A stretch of DNA of 64,000 nucleotides from Bacteroidaceae bacterium (GTDB taxonomy: Bacteria; Bacteroidota; Bacteroidia; Bacteroidales; Bacteroidaceae): NCBI GenBank assembly GCA_017557635.1, contig JAFYYH010000003.1, forward strand, positions 59,327 to 123,326, written 5' to 3'. The notes beneath the pieces are model-generated. The model was not told the origin of the DNA and did no database searches. It saw only the letters and a list, made by a program, of their open reading frames with translations. The position numbers and the translations under genes were made by a program. Shown piece after piece: positions 27,563 through 38,149 of this stretch (its first letter is position 1; the number at the start of each line of letters is the position of its first letter).

Positions 27563-27958
27563 TTAGCAGCCCAGGATAAGTCTTGCAATTGTACGGTCAA
27601 CAGAAGCCTTGTACTTGCGTGACCATGTGCCTCCTATTGACATGAGGTATTCAAGTTCTGATGCAGGGATTATCTTCTCACCGTCAGTCTCTGCCGAGAA
27701 CTCTGCATTGAGATGTGACAGACTGCATGCAGCCTTGATGAAAGTCTTCATCTCGTCAGAGCATCCGGTAAACACTACAGTATCACCTCTGCGGAAGTCC
27801 TTTACCATAAGACCGTACGCCAACTTGCGTACCTGATCCTCAAATACACGCGCTGAAACGTTCATCCATACACCTTCAACGGGTGCAACAGGCTTCTCGT
27901 TTCCTATCAGAGACTTGATAGCTGACTGGTTGCAGTCGAAAGAACAAATGGTAGTCAT
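27563..27958 (-). CDS. Small protein of unknown function (131 aa)
   Basis: An intact 131-residue frame on the opposite strand to its neighbours. MNVSARVFEDQVRKLAYGLMVKDFRRGDTVVF is reminiscent of the start of AMP-binding (acyl-CoA ligase) enzymes, but the protein ends before any nucleotide-binding motif. Ten residues before its end it carries a basic segment (WSRKYKASVDRTIARL). A -7-like box TATCTTTG lies 36 bp upstream (complement of 27994-28001), which supports expression. It could be a conserved Bacteroidales orphan or a remnant; no function is assigned. Confidence 0.6.
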   Translation of the reverse strand: MTTICSFDCNQSAIKSLIGNEKPVAPVEGVWMNVSARVFEDQVRKLAYGLMVKDFRRGDTVVFTGCSDEMKTFIKAACSLSHLNAEFSAETDGEKIIPASELEYLMSIGGTWSRKYKASVDRTIARLILGC

Positions 27959-27993
27959 ATCTTAATTGCTTTATTTTCGTTTTGTTTTCGCCA

Positions 27994-28001
27994 CAAAGAT
28001 A
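27994..28001 (-). promoter_or_regulatory. -7 box for the 131-aa protein gene
   Basis: The complement reads TATCTTTG, an exact TAnnTTTG match, ending 36 bp before the start codon. No clear -33 box is seen. Confidence 0.45.
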
Positions 28002-28069
28002 TATCAACCATTCAATGGGTGAAAATAAAAGGGATATACACCCTATGCAAGTGACTAAATCCGATATTT

Positions 28070-28158
28070 GGGGGTTAAATTCAAAATACAGGGGTAAAAA
28101 TTCAGCATATTATTTTTCACCCCTCGCATTGCGGGACGAAATTTTACCCCTATATTTG
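28070..28158 (+). promoter_or_regulatory. Promoter and repeated GGGGTAAAATT-type sites upstream of the LytTR gene
   Basis: Four copies of a GGGGTnAAAwT word occur: two forward (28070-28081, 28091-28102) and two reversed (28112-28123, 28139-28150). The first three start about 21 bp apart, two helical turns. They are followed by TATATTTG at 28151-28158 with ATTG 19 bp upstream (28128-28131), a fair Bacteroides promoter. The arrangement suggests regulator binding over the promoter, possibly autoregulation. Confidence 0.55.
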
Positions 28159-28186
28159 CATCGGAACGCAATAATACTCAGTAATT

Positions 28187-29041
28187 ATGCACAAAATTCC
28201 CGATTCTTACTTTAAAGGCAACATGCTTGCCAGCTATATCCTGCTAATCCCCCTGTACGCCTTCTTCTTCCTTATAGGAGCACGTCCGTTCCATCTGGAC
28301 ACATTCATGAACGTAACACAGGACCAACTGGCGTTCAGATCGGCCATCATGGCATCAATTGAGATTGTGGTGGTGCTTATAAGCCGCCTCTCCATGCTTC
28401 TTACACGCAGCAAACACCATATTAATTATACGGGATTCGTTATATGGGAACTCCTGGAGGGCCTGGCCATAACCATGTTCTGCGCGCTCTTTGTATGGCT
28501 CATGGACCAGCGTACCATGCCCTATATTGAGTTGCTGCCCAAGATGTTCATCATAACATTCTCCATCCTGGTATTCCCGTACGTGATACTGGCATTGATT
28601 GCCGAGATTAAGGACCGCGACATCCGTCTGGCCAAGAATTCGGTAACGATTGAGAAATATGCCACCGGCCAGATAGGCCGTGAGGACAGCACCCTGCCCT
28701 TCCTGGATGACAAGAAGTCACTCAAACTAGCTGTAACCGCCAACGCAATACTCTACGTCGAGGCGGCCGATAACTACGTAAACATCTGCTATCTGAACAA
28801 TGACAAGCTGGTGCGTTTCCCGCTCCGCAGTTCCATGCGCTCCATAGAGCAGATCTGCGAGTCAAACAACATAGTCCGCTGCCACCGCTCCTACTACGTA
28901 AACCTGCGTAAGATCAGAGCCATCCAGAAAGGTCCCGACGGCCTGTTCGCGGAACTCACCTATGCAGCAGCTCCGCACATCCCTGTCTCCACCACCTACT
29001 CCGAGACGGTAACAGGAAAGTTCTCAACTCTGACAAACTGA
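28187..29041 (+). CDS. Membrane-anchored LytTR-family transcriptional regulator
   Basis: A 284-residue protein. Four membrane helices occupy residues 12-140 (LASYILLIPLYAFFFLIG, AIMASIEIVVVLIS, LLEGLAITMFCALFVWLM, MFIITFSILVFPYVILALIA). A short linker with a charged helix leads to a LytTR DNA-binding domain at about 185-280 (AILYVEAADNYVNICY ... RCHRSYYVNLRKI). There is no response-regulator receiver domain, so it probably senses a membrane or envelope signal directly. Its stop is adjacent to the stop of the convergent AraC gene. Confidence 0.88.
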   Translation: MHKIPDSYFKGNMLASYILLIPLYAFFFLIGARPFHLDTFMNVTQDQLAFRSAIMASIEIVVVLISRLSMLLTRSKHHINYTGFVIWELLEGLAITMFCALFVWLMDQRTMPYIELLPKMFIITFSILVFPYVILALIAEIKDRDIRLAKNSVTIEKYATGQIGREDSTLPFLDDKKSLKLAVTANAILYVEAADNYVNICYLNNDKLVRFPLRSSMRSIEQICESNNIVRCHRSYYVNLRKIRAIQKGPDGLFAELTYAAAPHIPVSTTYSETVTGKFSTLTN

Positions 29042-29950
29042 TTACTCGTCGCGATACTGCGTCGGCGTCTGCCCGGTGTGGTTCTTGAAGAACCTGAAGA
29101 AGAATGACTGGCTCGGGAAATTGAGACTGGCCGATATCTCCTTAATCGTCATGTCGGAGTGGCGAAGCATGTTCTTGGCATCAAGAATGAGCAGCTCGTT
29201 GAGCCATTCCGGAACCGAGCGTCCGCTTGCCTCCTTCACAATCTTGGAAAGATATTTTGGTGTCACGCACATCTTGTCGGCATAATAGCCCACCAGATGC
29301 TCGCGTGTATGGTCATTGATGGCCAGTTTTATGAACTGCTCCAGCATCTGGCGCTGCCGTGAGGTACGCACCGGAGTCTCCAAATCCTGGCGGCGCTTGG
29401 AATCGGCCAAAAATCCAGCAAACTGATAGAATACCGATGACACCAGACCGCCAATACTCTCCTTTATGAACTGCGGATTGGTCTTGGTAATGTCAAGCGC
29501 CAGGTTTACGTATTTATGAAGCATCTCGGTCTCATCGGCCGAAAGATGTATGCAAGGATCGCGCAGCACATCCATTGCCTCAATCAGGAACTTGCTGGGG
29601 TTGATTCCGATACTTGTTATAAAAGAGGTGGAAGCGCAGATAAGGGTCAGTCGCAGATGCTCAGTCTGTTCAGGTTCGGTTATCCTGACGATGTTTCCCG
29701 GAGTGAAAAGCAGCAGCGTTCCGGTAGTGAGATGGTAATCGGTCAGGTTTACGCTGCAGTCAACCGTTCCCTCTACGCAATAGGCTGCCACATAGCAGTC
29801 CACACGGAACGGGTATTTAAGGTGTACATACTCCGGTCTGTCCTGAAGACGGGATATGAAGAAGTCATCACCTATGCCAAGCGATATGCCGGACGGCACC
29901 ATCTGCCTGATTTTGGAAGGGGTAAGGAGCGTTTCCGAGTAGTGTTCCAT
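29042..29950 (-). CDS. AraC-family transcriptional regulator
   Basis: A 302-residue regulator. Residues 1-180 form a cupin-like sensing domain (GTVDCSVNLTDYHLTTGTLLLFTPGNIVRI), and residues about 195-302 contain the two helix-turn-helix motifs of AraC/XylS proteins (YYADKMCVTPKYLSKIVKEASG and MTIKEISASLNFPSQSFFFRFFKNHTGQTPTQYR split). It is divergent from the TolC-HlyD-ABC exporter operon, whose control is its likely job. Confidence 0.9.
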   Translation of the reverse strand: MEHYSETLLTPSKIRQMVPSGISLGIGDDFFISRLQDRPEYVHLKYPFRVDCYVAAYCVEGTVDCSVNLTDYHLTTGTLLLFTPGNIVRITEPEQTEHLRLTLICASTSFITSIGINPSKFLIEAMDVLRDPCIHLSADETEMLHKYVNLALDITKTNPQFIKESIGGLVSSVFYQFAGFLADSKRRQDLETPVRTSRQRQMLEQFIKLAINDHTREHLVGYYADKMCVTPKYLSKIVKEASGRSVPEWLNELLILDAKNMLRHSDMTIKEISASLNFPSQSFFFRFFKNHTGQTPTQYRDE

Positions 29951-29973
29951 CTCTGTTTTCTTAAATTTTGGCC

Positions 29974-30019
29974 CAAAAGTAATATTTTTAAATGGAATTA
30001 ATACCTATTTGTGGGTATT
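29974..30019. promoter_or_regulatory. Divergent regulatory region: araC -7 box and AATACC/GGTATT operator
   Basis: The complement of 29974-29981 reads TACTTTTG, a -7 box for the AraC gene. Just upstream, AATACC at 30000-30005 and GGTATT at 30014-30019 form a perfect inverted repeat around an 8-nt centre. Its position between the divergent genes makes it a candidate operator for the AraC regulator. Confidence 0.5.
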
Positions 30020-30078
30020 TTCTACCAAAAGATACAAACAGTGATGAAAAAGATTATCCGGGAACCCCTCTCTGGCAC

Positions 30079-30086
30079 TAATTTTG
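30079..30086 (+). promoter_or_regulatory. -7 box of the exporter operon
   Basis: TAATTTTG matches TAnnTTTG and lies 36 bp before the TolC-like start. No TTTG is found at the -33 position, which fits a promoter that needs an activator. Confidence 0.45.
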
Positions 30087-30122
30087 CAGCGCTTTTTAAA
30101 GGACAACAAAAACACAAAAGAT

Positions 30123-31640
30123 ATGAAACACATCAGTAGAATTCTTGGTATGGTCTGCATCGCAGCAACCCTTACGGTTACCCCTTGTTCCGCACAGACC
30201 GTACTGACACTTGAGGAGTGCAGGGCAATGGCTCTTGAAAACAACAGCCAGTCCAAGATAGCCCAGGAGAAGGTTGCCGCCGCCGAGTATGACAGCAAGA
30301 CCGCCCGAGCCAACTATCTGCCCAAGGTATCGGCCACAGCCCTCTACCTGCACAACAGCGAGAACATCAATCTCATCAGTGAGGAGCAGCAGAACTCCCT
30401 GTCACGCCTGGGAACATCGGTCTCCAATTCAACAAGCAAACTTATGACCGATCCCAACTTCCTGAACCTCTACATGACAGACCAGACTGTGAAGAACACC
30501 GTCAATTACATTGTTCAGAAGATGACGGCATCGGACGTTGAGGGTACCCTGAACCAGTTGGGCAAGGACCTCTCAGACGATCTGACACTTGACATCCAGA
30601 ACGTCTACGTAGGTGCCATCACAGTTGAGGAACCCATCTATGTGGGCGGCAAGATACGCGCATATAATAAGGTGGCCGCATACGCCAAGGAACTGGCCGA
30701 GACCCAACTGAGCGGTGAGGATCAGAAGGTGATTGTTACCGTCGATGAGGCCTACTGGCAGATTGTCTCAATCGCCAACAAACTGCACCTGACCGAGCAG
30801 TACGTTGACCTGCTCCGCCAGATGGACCAGAACGTTGAGATAATGAAACAGGAGGGCGTTGCAACCGCATCGGACCAACTCTCAGTCAGAGTAAAACTGA
30901 ACGAGGCCGAAATGAGCCAGATCAAGGCCCAGAACGGTCTGGCACTCTCCAAGATGCTGCTCTGCCAGCTCTGCGGAATGCCGCTTGACTCAGAGATCAC
31001 ACTTCAGGATGAACTCAACGAGACACTTGAGATTCCGGCCGATACGGTCATCTACACCCAGGAGGACCTCTACCAGAACCGCCCCGAACTCAAAAGCCTG
31101 GAACTGGCAGTGAACATGTATGACATAAAGTCCAAGATTGTACGCGCCGATTACCTGCCCACCGTAGCCCTGATGGGTAACTTCCTGGTTACCAACCCAT
31201 CGGCCAGCAACGGATTCGCCAATGACTTTCACGGAATGTGGAACGTAGGCGTGGTTGCAAAAATCCCCGTATACCACTTTGGCGAGGGAATGAACAAGTA
31301 CCGCAGAGCCAAATCGGACGTAATACTGACACAATACCAGCTGGAGGATGCCCGCGGCAAGGTTTCGCTGCAGGTCAACCAGTACGAGAAGAAGATTGCC
31401 GAGGCCGATTCACGACTGGAAATGGCACTCAAGAACATGGAGAACGCCGAGGAGAACCTGCGTGTGGCAAACATCGGCTTCAACGAGGGAGTCGTAGAGT
31501 CATCACTTGTGCTGGCCGCACAGACCGCATGGCTCAAGGCCCACTCCGAGGAGATTGATGCACGAATAGACCGCATCATGGCGACCGTCTATCTGCGTCA
31601 GGCAACAGGACAACTCAAATCAAATAAGGAAAACGAATAA
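30123..31640 (+). CDS. TolC-family outer-membrane efflux protein
   Basis: A 505-residue protein from the ATG at 30123, where a signal peptide begins (MKHISRILGMVCIAATLTVTPCSAQ). The longer frame from 30084 adds no signal-like sequence. Two OEP repeats are visible: long coiled coils at about 30-60 and 160-250 (VDEAYWQIVSIANKLHLTEQYVDLLRQMDQN split), and at about 280-505 (YRRAKSDVILTQYQLEDARGKVSLQVNQYEKKI split). It forms the outer-membrane channel for the HlyD and ABC-2 genes that follow, the next starting 11 bp downstream. Confidence 0.92.
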   Translation: MKHISRILGMVCIAATLTVTPCSAQTVLTLEECRAMALENNSQSKIAQEKVAAAEYDSKTARANYLPKVSATALYLHNSENINLISEEQQNSLSRLGTSVSNSTSKLMTDPNFLNLYMTDQTVKNTVNYIVQKMTASDVEGTLNQLGKDLSDDLTLDIQNVYVGAITVEEPIYVGGKIRAYNKVAAYAKELAETQLSGEDQKVIVTVDEAYWQIVSIANKLHLTEQYVDLLRQMDQNVEIMKQEGVATASDQLSVRVKLNEAEMSQIKAQNGLALSKMLLCQLCGMPLDSEITLQDELNETLEIPADTVIYTQEDLYQNRPELKSLELAVNMYDIKSKIVRADYLPTVALMGNFLVTNPSASNGFANDFHGMWNVGVVAKIPVYHFGEGMNKYRRAKSDVILTQYQLEDARGKVSLQVNQYEKKIAEADSRLEMALKNMENAEENLRVANIGFNEGVVESSLVLAAQTAWLKAHSEEIDARIDRIMATVYLRQATGQLKSNKENE

Positions 31641-31651
31641 AACATAAAGAT

Positions 31652-32644
31652 ATGGACAACAAGACTCAAAAAATGAACATCGTGCTGTCACTGACAGCAT
31701 TCGCGATTGTTGTAGCAATTGTTTGCACGGTTGGAATCTACACTTTCAACCACCGTGTTCCCGAGATTGTTCAGGGACAGGCCGAAGTCAGCGAATACCG
31801 TGTATCAAGCAAGGTTCCCGGACGTATCCTGGAGATCAGGGTACATGAGGGCCAGCAGGTAAAGGCCGGCGATACCCTGGCCATACTTGACACTCCTGAT
31901 ATCAACGCCAAGCAGGCTCAGGCAGAGGCAGTACTCAGTGCCGCAACCGCCCAGAACGCCAAGGCTCAGAAGGGTGCCCGCGAGGAGCAGATCCAGGGTG
32001 CATATGAACTCTGGCAGAAGGCCAAGGCAGGACTTGAGATCTACGAGAAGTCTTACCGCCGCGTTGAGAACCTCTTTGCCCAAGGTGTTGTAAGCGAGCA
32101 GAAGCGTGATGAGGCCAAGGCCCAATACGATGCCGCAGTAGCCACCGAGAGAGCAGCCAAGTCACAGTATGACATGGCCGTAAACGGAGCCGAGGAGGAG
32201 GTCAAGGAGATGGCCGCCGCCCAGATGCGTCAGGCTGAGGGTGTTGTAGCCGAGGTCAATTCATACATTGAGGAGACCGTTCTGACCGCATCACTTGACG
32301 GTGAGGTAAGCGAGATCTTCCCCATGATTGGTGAATTGGTTGGAACCGGCGCCCCCATCATGAACATAGCCGTAATGGACGATATGTGGGTGACATTCAA
32401 CGTACGTGAGGACCTGCTTCAGGACCTGACCATGAACGCAGTGCGTGACGCTTACGTCCCGGCATTGGACAAAACCGTCCCGGTTAAGGTCACATATATC
32501 CGCGACCTGGGTTCATATGCCGCATGGAAAGCCACAAAGGTAAACGGCCAGTATGACCTTAAGACCTTCGAGGTGCGTGCCGTACCGCAGGAGACCGTTG
32601 AGAACCTGCGTCCCGGAATGACAGTTATTATAGACCGTAAATAA
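31652..32644 (+). CDS. HlyD-family periplasmic adaptor (membrane fusion protein)
   Basis: A 330-residue adaptor. One N-terminal membrane helix (about residues 12-30) is followed by a lipoyl/biotinyl-like half (VSSKVPGRILEIRVHEGQQVKAGDTLAIL split), a coiled-coil hairpin (about 85-200, rich in Ala/Gln/Glu), the second lipoyl half (LTASLDGEVSEIFPMIGELVGTGAPI) and a beta-barrel domain. It bridges the TolC-like channel and the inner-membrane permeases. It resembles E. coli YhiI. It sits in a four-gene operon with gaps of about 10 bp. Confidence 0.92.
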   Translation: MDNKTQKMNIVLSLTAFAIVVAIVCTVGIYTFNHRVPEIVQGQAEVSEYRVSSKVPGRILEIRVHEGQQVKAGDTLAILDTPDINAKQAQAEAVLSAATAQNAKAQKGAREEQIQGAYELWQKAKAGLEIYEKSYRRVENLFAQGVVSEQKRDEAKAQYDAAVATERAAKSQYDMAVNGAEEEVKEMAAAQMRQAEGVVAEVNSYIEETVLTASLDGEVSEIFPMIGELVGTGAPIMNIAVMDDMWVTFNVREDLLQDLTMNAVRDAYVPALDKTVPVKVTYIRDLGSYAAWKATKVNGQYDLKTFEVRAVPQETVENLRPGMTVIIDRK

Positions 32645-32653
32645 CCCAAGGTT

Positions 32654-33826
32654 ATGTCTCAAATGAAGCAAGGATTCTGGGCAATAGTGAGGCGTGAGAT
32701 GCTGCGCATGACATCACGTCGGCTATATGGGCTGAGCATGTTCGCAGCACCGCTGTTCTGCTTCATCTTCTTTACCACCCTGATGAATGAAGGCCTGCCG
32801 CAAAGCCTTCCCGCCGGAGTGGTCGATGAGGACAACACCACAGTTTCAAGGTCAATCCTAAGGAACCTGGACTCATACCAGCAGACAGAAATCGTCAAGC
32901 AGTACGCCAGTTTTGCCGAGGCCCGCGAGGCCATGCAGAAGAATGAAATCTACGGATTCTTCTACATCCCCAAAGGCACCGAACTCAAGGCCTCCAGCCA
33001 GCAGCAGCCCACCATCTCCATCTACACCAACGCCACCTACCTCATCCCCTCTTCACTGCTCTACCGCGACATGAAGACAATGGCGGTAATGGCATCGGCC
33101 GCAGTTGGACGTGAGATACTGCTTGCCAAAGGCGCCAACATGGACCAGGCCATGGGATTCCTGCAGCCCATCCAGATGGACATGCACCCCCTTGGCAACC
33201 CCTGGCTCAACTACAACATCTACCTGAGCAACACCATGCTGCCCGCCGTGCTGGTGCTGATGGTGCTCCTGGTAACCTGTTTCTCAATACACACGGAACT
33301 CAAGGACGGAACCGCCGGCGAGTGGCTCAATATGGCCGATGACAGCATCCTCAAGGCCGTAAGCGCCAAACTCTTCCCGCAGACCATGGTGTTCTCGCTT
33401 ATGGCGGCAATCTATCTGGTACTGCTCTACGGATATCTGGGATTCCCCGCACACAACGGCTTCTGGCCCATGCTGCTGGCTGCTGAACTGCTGATTCTGG
33501 CATCGCAGGGATTCGCCGTGTTCATTGCATCGGCCATACCCTCATTGCGCTGGTCACTCAGCCTGTGCACCCTCTGGGGCGTGCTCTCCATCCCCATCAG
33601 CGGATTCTCATTCCCTGTTATGGGTATGCCCGCACCGCTGCAGGCCCTTTCATACCTCTTCCCGCTCAGGTACTACTTCCTGATTTACGTGGATCAGGCG
33701 CTGAACGGAATCCCCATGGTCTACTCCGCATGGTTCTACACCGCCCTGCTGCTGTTCTGCATATTGCCGCTCGTGGACATCCATCTGCTCCGCAAGGCGG
33801 CTCATGAATACACCTATCTACCTTAA
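32654..33826 (+). CDS. ABC-2 type permease 1 of the exporter
   Basis: A 390-residue permease with one N-terminal membrane segment (about 28-45), a long soluble domain (about 46-190) and a C-terminal block of five or six helices (AVLVLMVLLVTCFSIHTELKDGTAGEW and following). This is the YhhJ/ABC2_membrane_3 layout. SIHTELKDGTAGEWLN is the conserved cytoplasmic coupling region. No ATPase is encoded in the operon, so either an ATPase elsewhere is used or the pair works by another mechanism. Confidence 0.88.
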   Translation: MSQMKQGFWAIVRREMLRMTSRRLYGLSMFAAPLFCFIFFTTLMNEGLPQSLPAGVVDEDNTTVSRSILRNLDSYQQTEIVKQYASFAEAREAMQKNEIYGFFYIPKGTELKASSQQQPTISIYTNATYLIPSSLLYRDMKTMAVMASAAVGREILLAKGANMDQAMGFLQPIQMDMHPLGNPWLNYNIYLSNTMLPAVLVLMVLLVTCFSIHTELKDGTAGEWLNMADDSILKAVSAKLFPQTMVFSLMAAIYLVLLYGYLGFPAHNGFWPMLLAAELLILASQGFAVFIASAIPSLRWSLSLCTLWGVLSIPISGFSFPVMGMPAPLQALSYLFPLRYYFLIYVDQALNGIPMVYSAWFYTALLLFCILPLVDIHLLRKAAHEYTYLP

Positions 33827-33838
33827 AACATTGAAAGT

Positions 33839-35104
33839 ATGTGGATAAAAGATCTTCTTGACGTTACAGGAAAGGAACTCCGCAAAACGGTGTCCGATGT
33901 CGGCGTGCTGGTGTTCTTCATCATCGTGCCGCTGCTCTACCCCCTGCTCTACGCCTATCTGTACGGCGGTGAGGTGGTACGCGAGGTCCCCGTCGTAGCC
34001 GTCGATGACTGCCGCAGCACCACCAGCCGCGAGTTCCTGCGCAAGAGCGACGCCACTCCTGACCTCAAGATAATATCATATTGTGCCGATATGGAAGAGG
34101 CCCGTAATGTCCTGCACAACCATAAGGCCTACGGCATCATCCAGATTCCGTCCGAGTTTGAACGCACCCTGGCCGATGGCCGACAAGCCACCATCAACCT
34201 CTACTGCGACATGAGCGGACTGCTCTACTACAAGGCACTGCTGAGCGGCTGCACCATGGTTTCGCTCGATATGAACCGCGACATCCAGATGGTCCGCCTG
34301 TCAGGTATGTCGGACCGCGAAAAAGAGGTCATGACCATGCCGATAGAGAACGAATACGTGACCATGTTCAACCCCGCCAACGGATTCCAGGCATTCCTGA
34401 TACCCGCCGTGCTGATTCTGGTATTGCAGCAGACTCTGGTTCTTGGAGTAGCCATGATGGCCGGCACAGAGCATGAGCGCCGTCGCAAAGGAGAACTTAT
34501 ACTGGGTAATGAATACTCCAATCCTATCACCGTACTGGGCGGCAAGGCCCTAGCCTATCTGCTTGTCTACGGATTCACCGCAACCTACGTGCTCTGCATG
34601 GTTCCTTGGTTCTTCAACATGCCGCAACTCTGGCAGCTGCCCACTCTGGTGGCATTCATAGTACCGTTCCTGCTGGCAAGCATCTTCTTTGCCATCAGCA
34701 TATCGTTCTTTGTCACCGACAGGGAATCGTGCTTCCTGCTGTTCGTGTTCATATCGGTCCCCCTCATATTCATGAGCGGCATATCCTGGCCCACCTCCAA
34801 CATGCCTACCTTCTGGAGGCTCCTGGCCCAGATATTCCCCTCAACCCACGCCGTGAACGGATTCGCCCGAATCAACACCGCCGGAGCCCTGCTGCAGGAT
34901 GTACGTTATGAATCAATCGCCCTCTGGATCCAGACCGCCGTCTACTTCATGACCTCCCTCTTCATCTACGAGCGCCTCTACCGCTCCGACAAAATGCCCG
35001 GAGCCGAGTTCGTCAACGCCATGCGCTCCCGCATGTACAAAGACCTCCTCGAAGCCCGTCAGGACCTCAAGAAAATGGGTCGCAAAATAAAATCGAAATT
35101 GTAA
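33839..35104 (+). CDS. ABC-2 type permease 2 of the exporter
   Basis: A 421-residue paralogue of the preceding gene with the same layout: membrane helix at about 22-45, soluble domain at about 46-190, then five or six helices (AVLILVLQQTLVLGVAMMAGTEHERRR split). HERRRKGELILGNEYSNPITVLGGK is the coupling motif. The C-terminus is a basic cytoplasmic tail. The two permeases probably form a heterodimer. The gene ends 7 bp before repeat copy 1. Confidence 0.88.
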   Translation: MWIKDLLDVTGKELRKTVSDVGVLVFFIIVPLLYPLLYAYLYGGEVVREVPVVAVDDCRSTTSREFLRKSDATPDLKIISYCADMEEARNVLHNHKAYGIIQIPSEFERTLADGRQATINLYCDMSGLLYYKALLSGCTMVSLDMNRDIQMVRLSGMSDREKEVMTMPIENEYVTMFNPANGFQAFLIPAVLILVLQQTLVLGVAMMAGTEHERRRKGELILGNEYSNPITVLGGKALAYLLVYGFTATYVLCMVPWFFNMPQLWQLPTLVAFIVPFLLASIFFAISISFFVTDRESCFLLFVFISVPLIFMSGISWPTSNMPTFWRLLAQIFPSTHAVNGFARINTAGALLQDVRYESIALWIQTAVYFMTSLFIYERLYRSDKMPGAEFVNAMRSRMYKDLLEARQDLKKMGRKIKSKL

Positions 35105-35110
35105 TTTCCA

Positions 35111-35243
35111 GCCATACCTGTCACCACAACCCTTGTAGGGCCGATTCCCAGCAAGTATGGCAACAAAAATGCCCAAAATGGCTGATTTCACGGCCATACT
35201 TGCAGAAAACACGGTTAAAACACCGATGTTACGCAGGTATGGC
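35111..35243 (+). repeat. 133-bp MITE-like repeat, copy 1
   Basis: It is bounded by 10-bp perfect terminal inverted repeats (GCCATACCTG ... CAGGTATGGC) and contains an inner 11-bp inverted pair, GCAAGTATGGC (35151-35161) and GCCATACTTGC (35193-35203). The same 133-bp element occurs inverted at 39179-39311 with about 90% identity by hand alignment. It lies between convergent genes and encodes no protein. Confidence 0.85.
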
Positions 35244-35260
35244 CATTTTATAGAAAGAAA

Positions 35261-35293
35261 AAAGGGCTCCGAAACCGGGGCCCTTTCTTTTTT
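35261..35293. terminator. Bidirectional intrinsic terminator
   Basis: AAAGGGCTCC (35261-35270) pairs with GGGGCCCTTT (35277-35286) around a GAAACC loop, with one G-U pair. T-rich tracts follow on both strands. It serves the exporter operon on + and the DUF3237-like gene on -. Confidence 0.85.
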
Positions 35294-35304
35294 GCTGCGG
35301 GAGC

Positions 35305-35829
35305 TTATTTTACTCTCCAAACGTCCAGAGTGATGCCACCACCTGCACCACCGAAACCGGGCTGGCAGAGGAAGAGTGACTCATTCATCCAAGCGTACTT
35401 GCTGTCCTTGGGAGCCTCGAACTTGGGAGCGCAACGGAAATACATGCCGCCCTGGCCGCCCATCTTGATGATACCGTTGTTGCGAACGTGGATGGTTACA
35501 CCGTCATCGGTACGGATGCAGTAGATTGCCTCAACCTCGTTGCGGCCGTCAACTGCGAGCTGGTAATCGGCACCGCCGGGAAGAACCTCACCCTTGATGT
35601 TGGGACCCTCAAATGTTCCGCCGGTGATGGGGATGATGGTACGTGTGCCCTTGCCGTTGTCACCTGATGAATAGGCCTGGCCCAGGGTTACGTTCAGACG
35701 TACTACATATTCAAGTTCAGGAGCCTTGGGCTCGCCGTTCTGCTGCTGGGGAGCGCCGAAACCGAACTGTGCGTTTGCATTCACTGTGAAAAGAGCCATT
35801 ACGGCTGCTGCGAAAAGGAATTTCTTCAT
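35305..35829 (-). CDS. Secreted DUF3237-like protein
   Basis: A 174-residue protein from the ATG at 35829, where MKKFLFAAAVMALFTVNANAQ gives a clean signal peptide; the longer frame to 35976 overlaps the divergent gene and is rejected. The body (LEYVVRLNVTLGQAY, GTRTIIPITGGTFEGPNIKGEVLPGGADYQL split, EAIYCIRTDDGVTIHVRNNGII) matches the DUF3237 beta-barrel family, whose function is unknown. The tail is glycine-rich. It is located with the B12-type permease, esterase and metal exporter between the two 133-bp repeats. Confidence 0.85.
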   Translation of the reverse strand: MKKFLFAAAVMALFTVNANAQFGFGAPQQQNGEPKAPELEYVVRLNVTLGQAYSSGDNGKGTRTIIPITGGTFEGPNIKGEVLPGGADYQLAVDGRNEVEAIYCIRTDDGVTIHVRNNGIIKMGGQGGMYFRCAPKFEAPKDSKYAWMNESLFLCQPGFGGAGGGITLDVWRVK

Positions 35830-35910
35830 AATTGTAAGTATTAATTGTATGATGAATTCTGAATTGGGCCGAAAGTTATGCATAAAGTCCGTAATAACCG
35901 ACATGTTTGC

Positions 35911-35918
35911 TATTTTTG
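35911..35918 (+). promoter_or_regulatory. -7 box upstream of the BtuC-like gene
   Basis: TATTTTTG, identical to the box before the BtuD-like gene, lies 18 bp before the ATG at 35937. The short leader excludes a riboswitch. No -33 TTTG is evident. Confidence 0.4.
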
Positions 35919-35936
35919 TAGTCACATTGACACGTA

Positions 35937-38146
<2,210 letters not shown>

Positions 38147-38149
38147 GAG

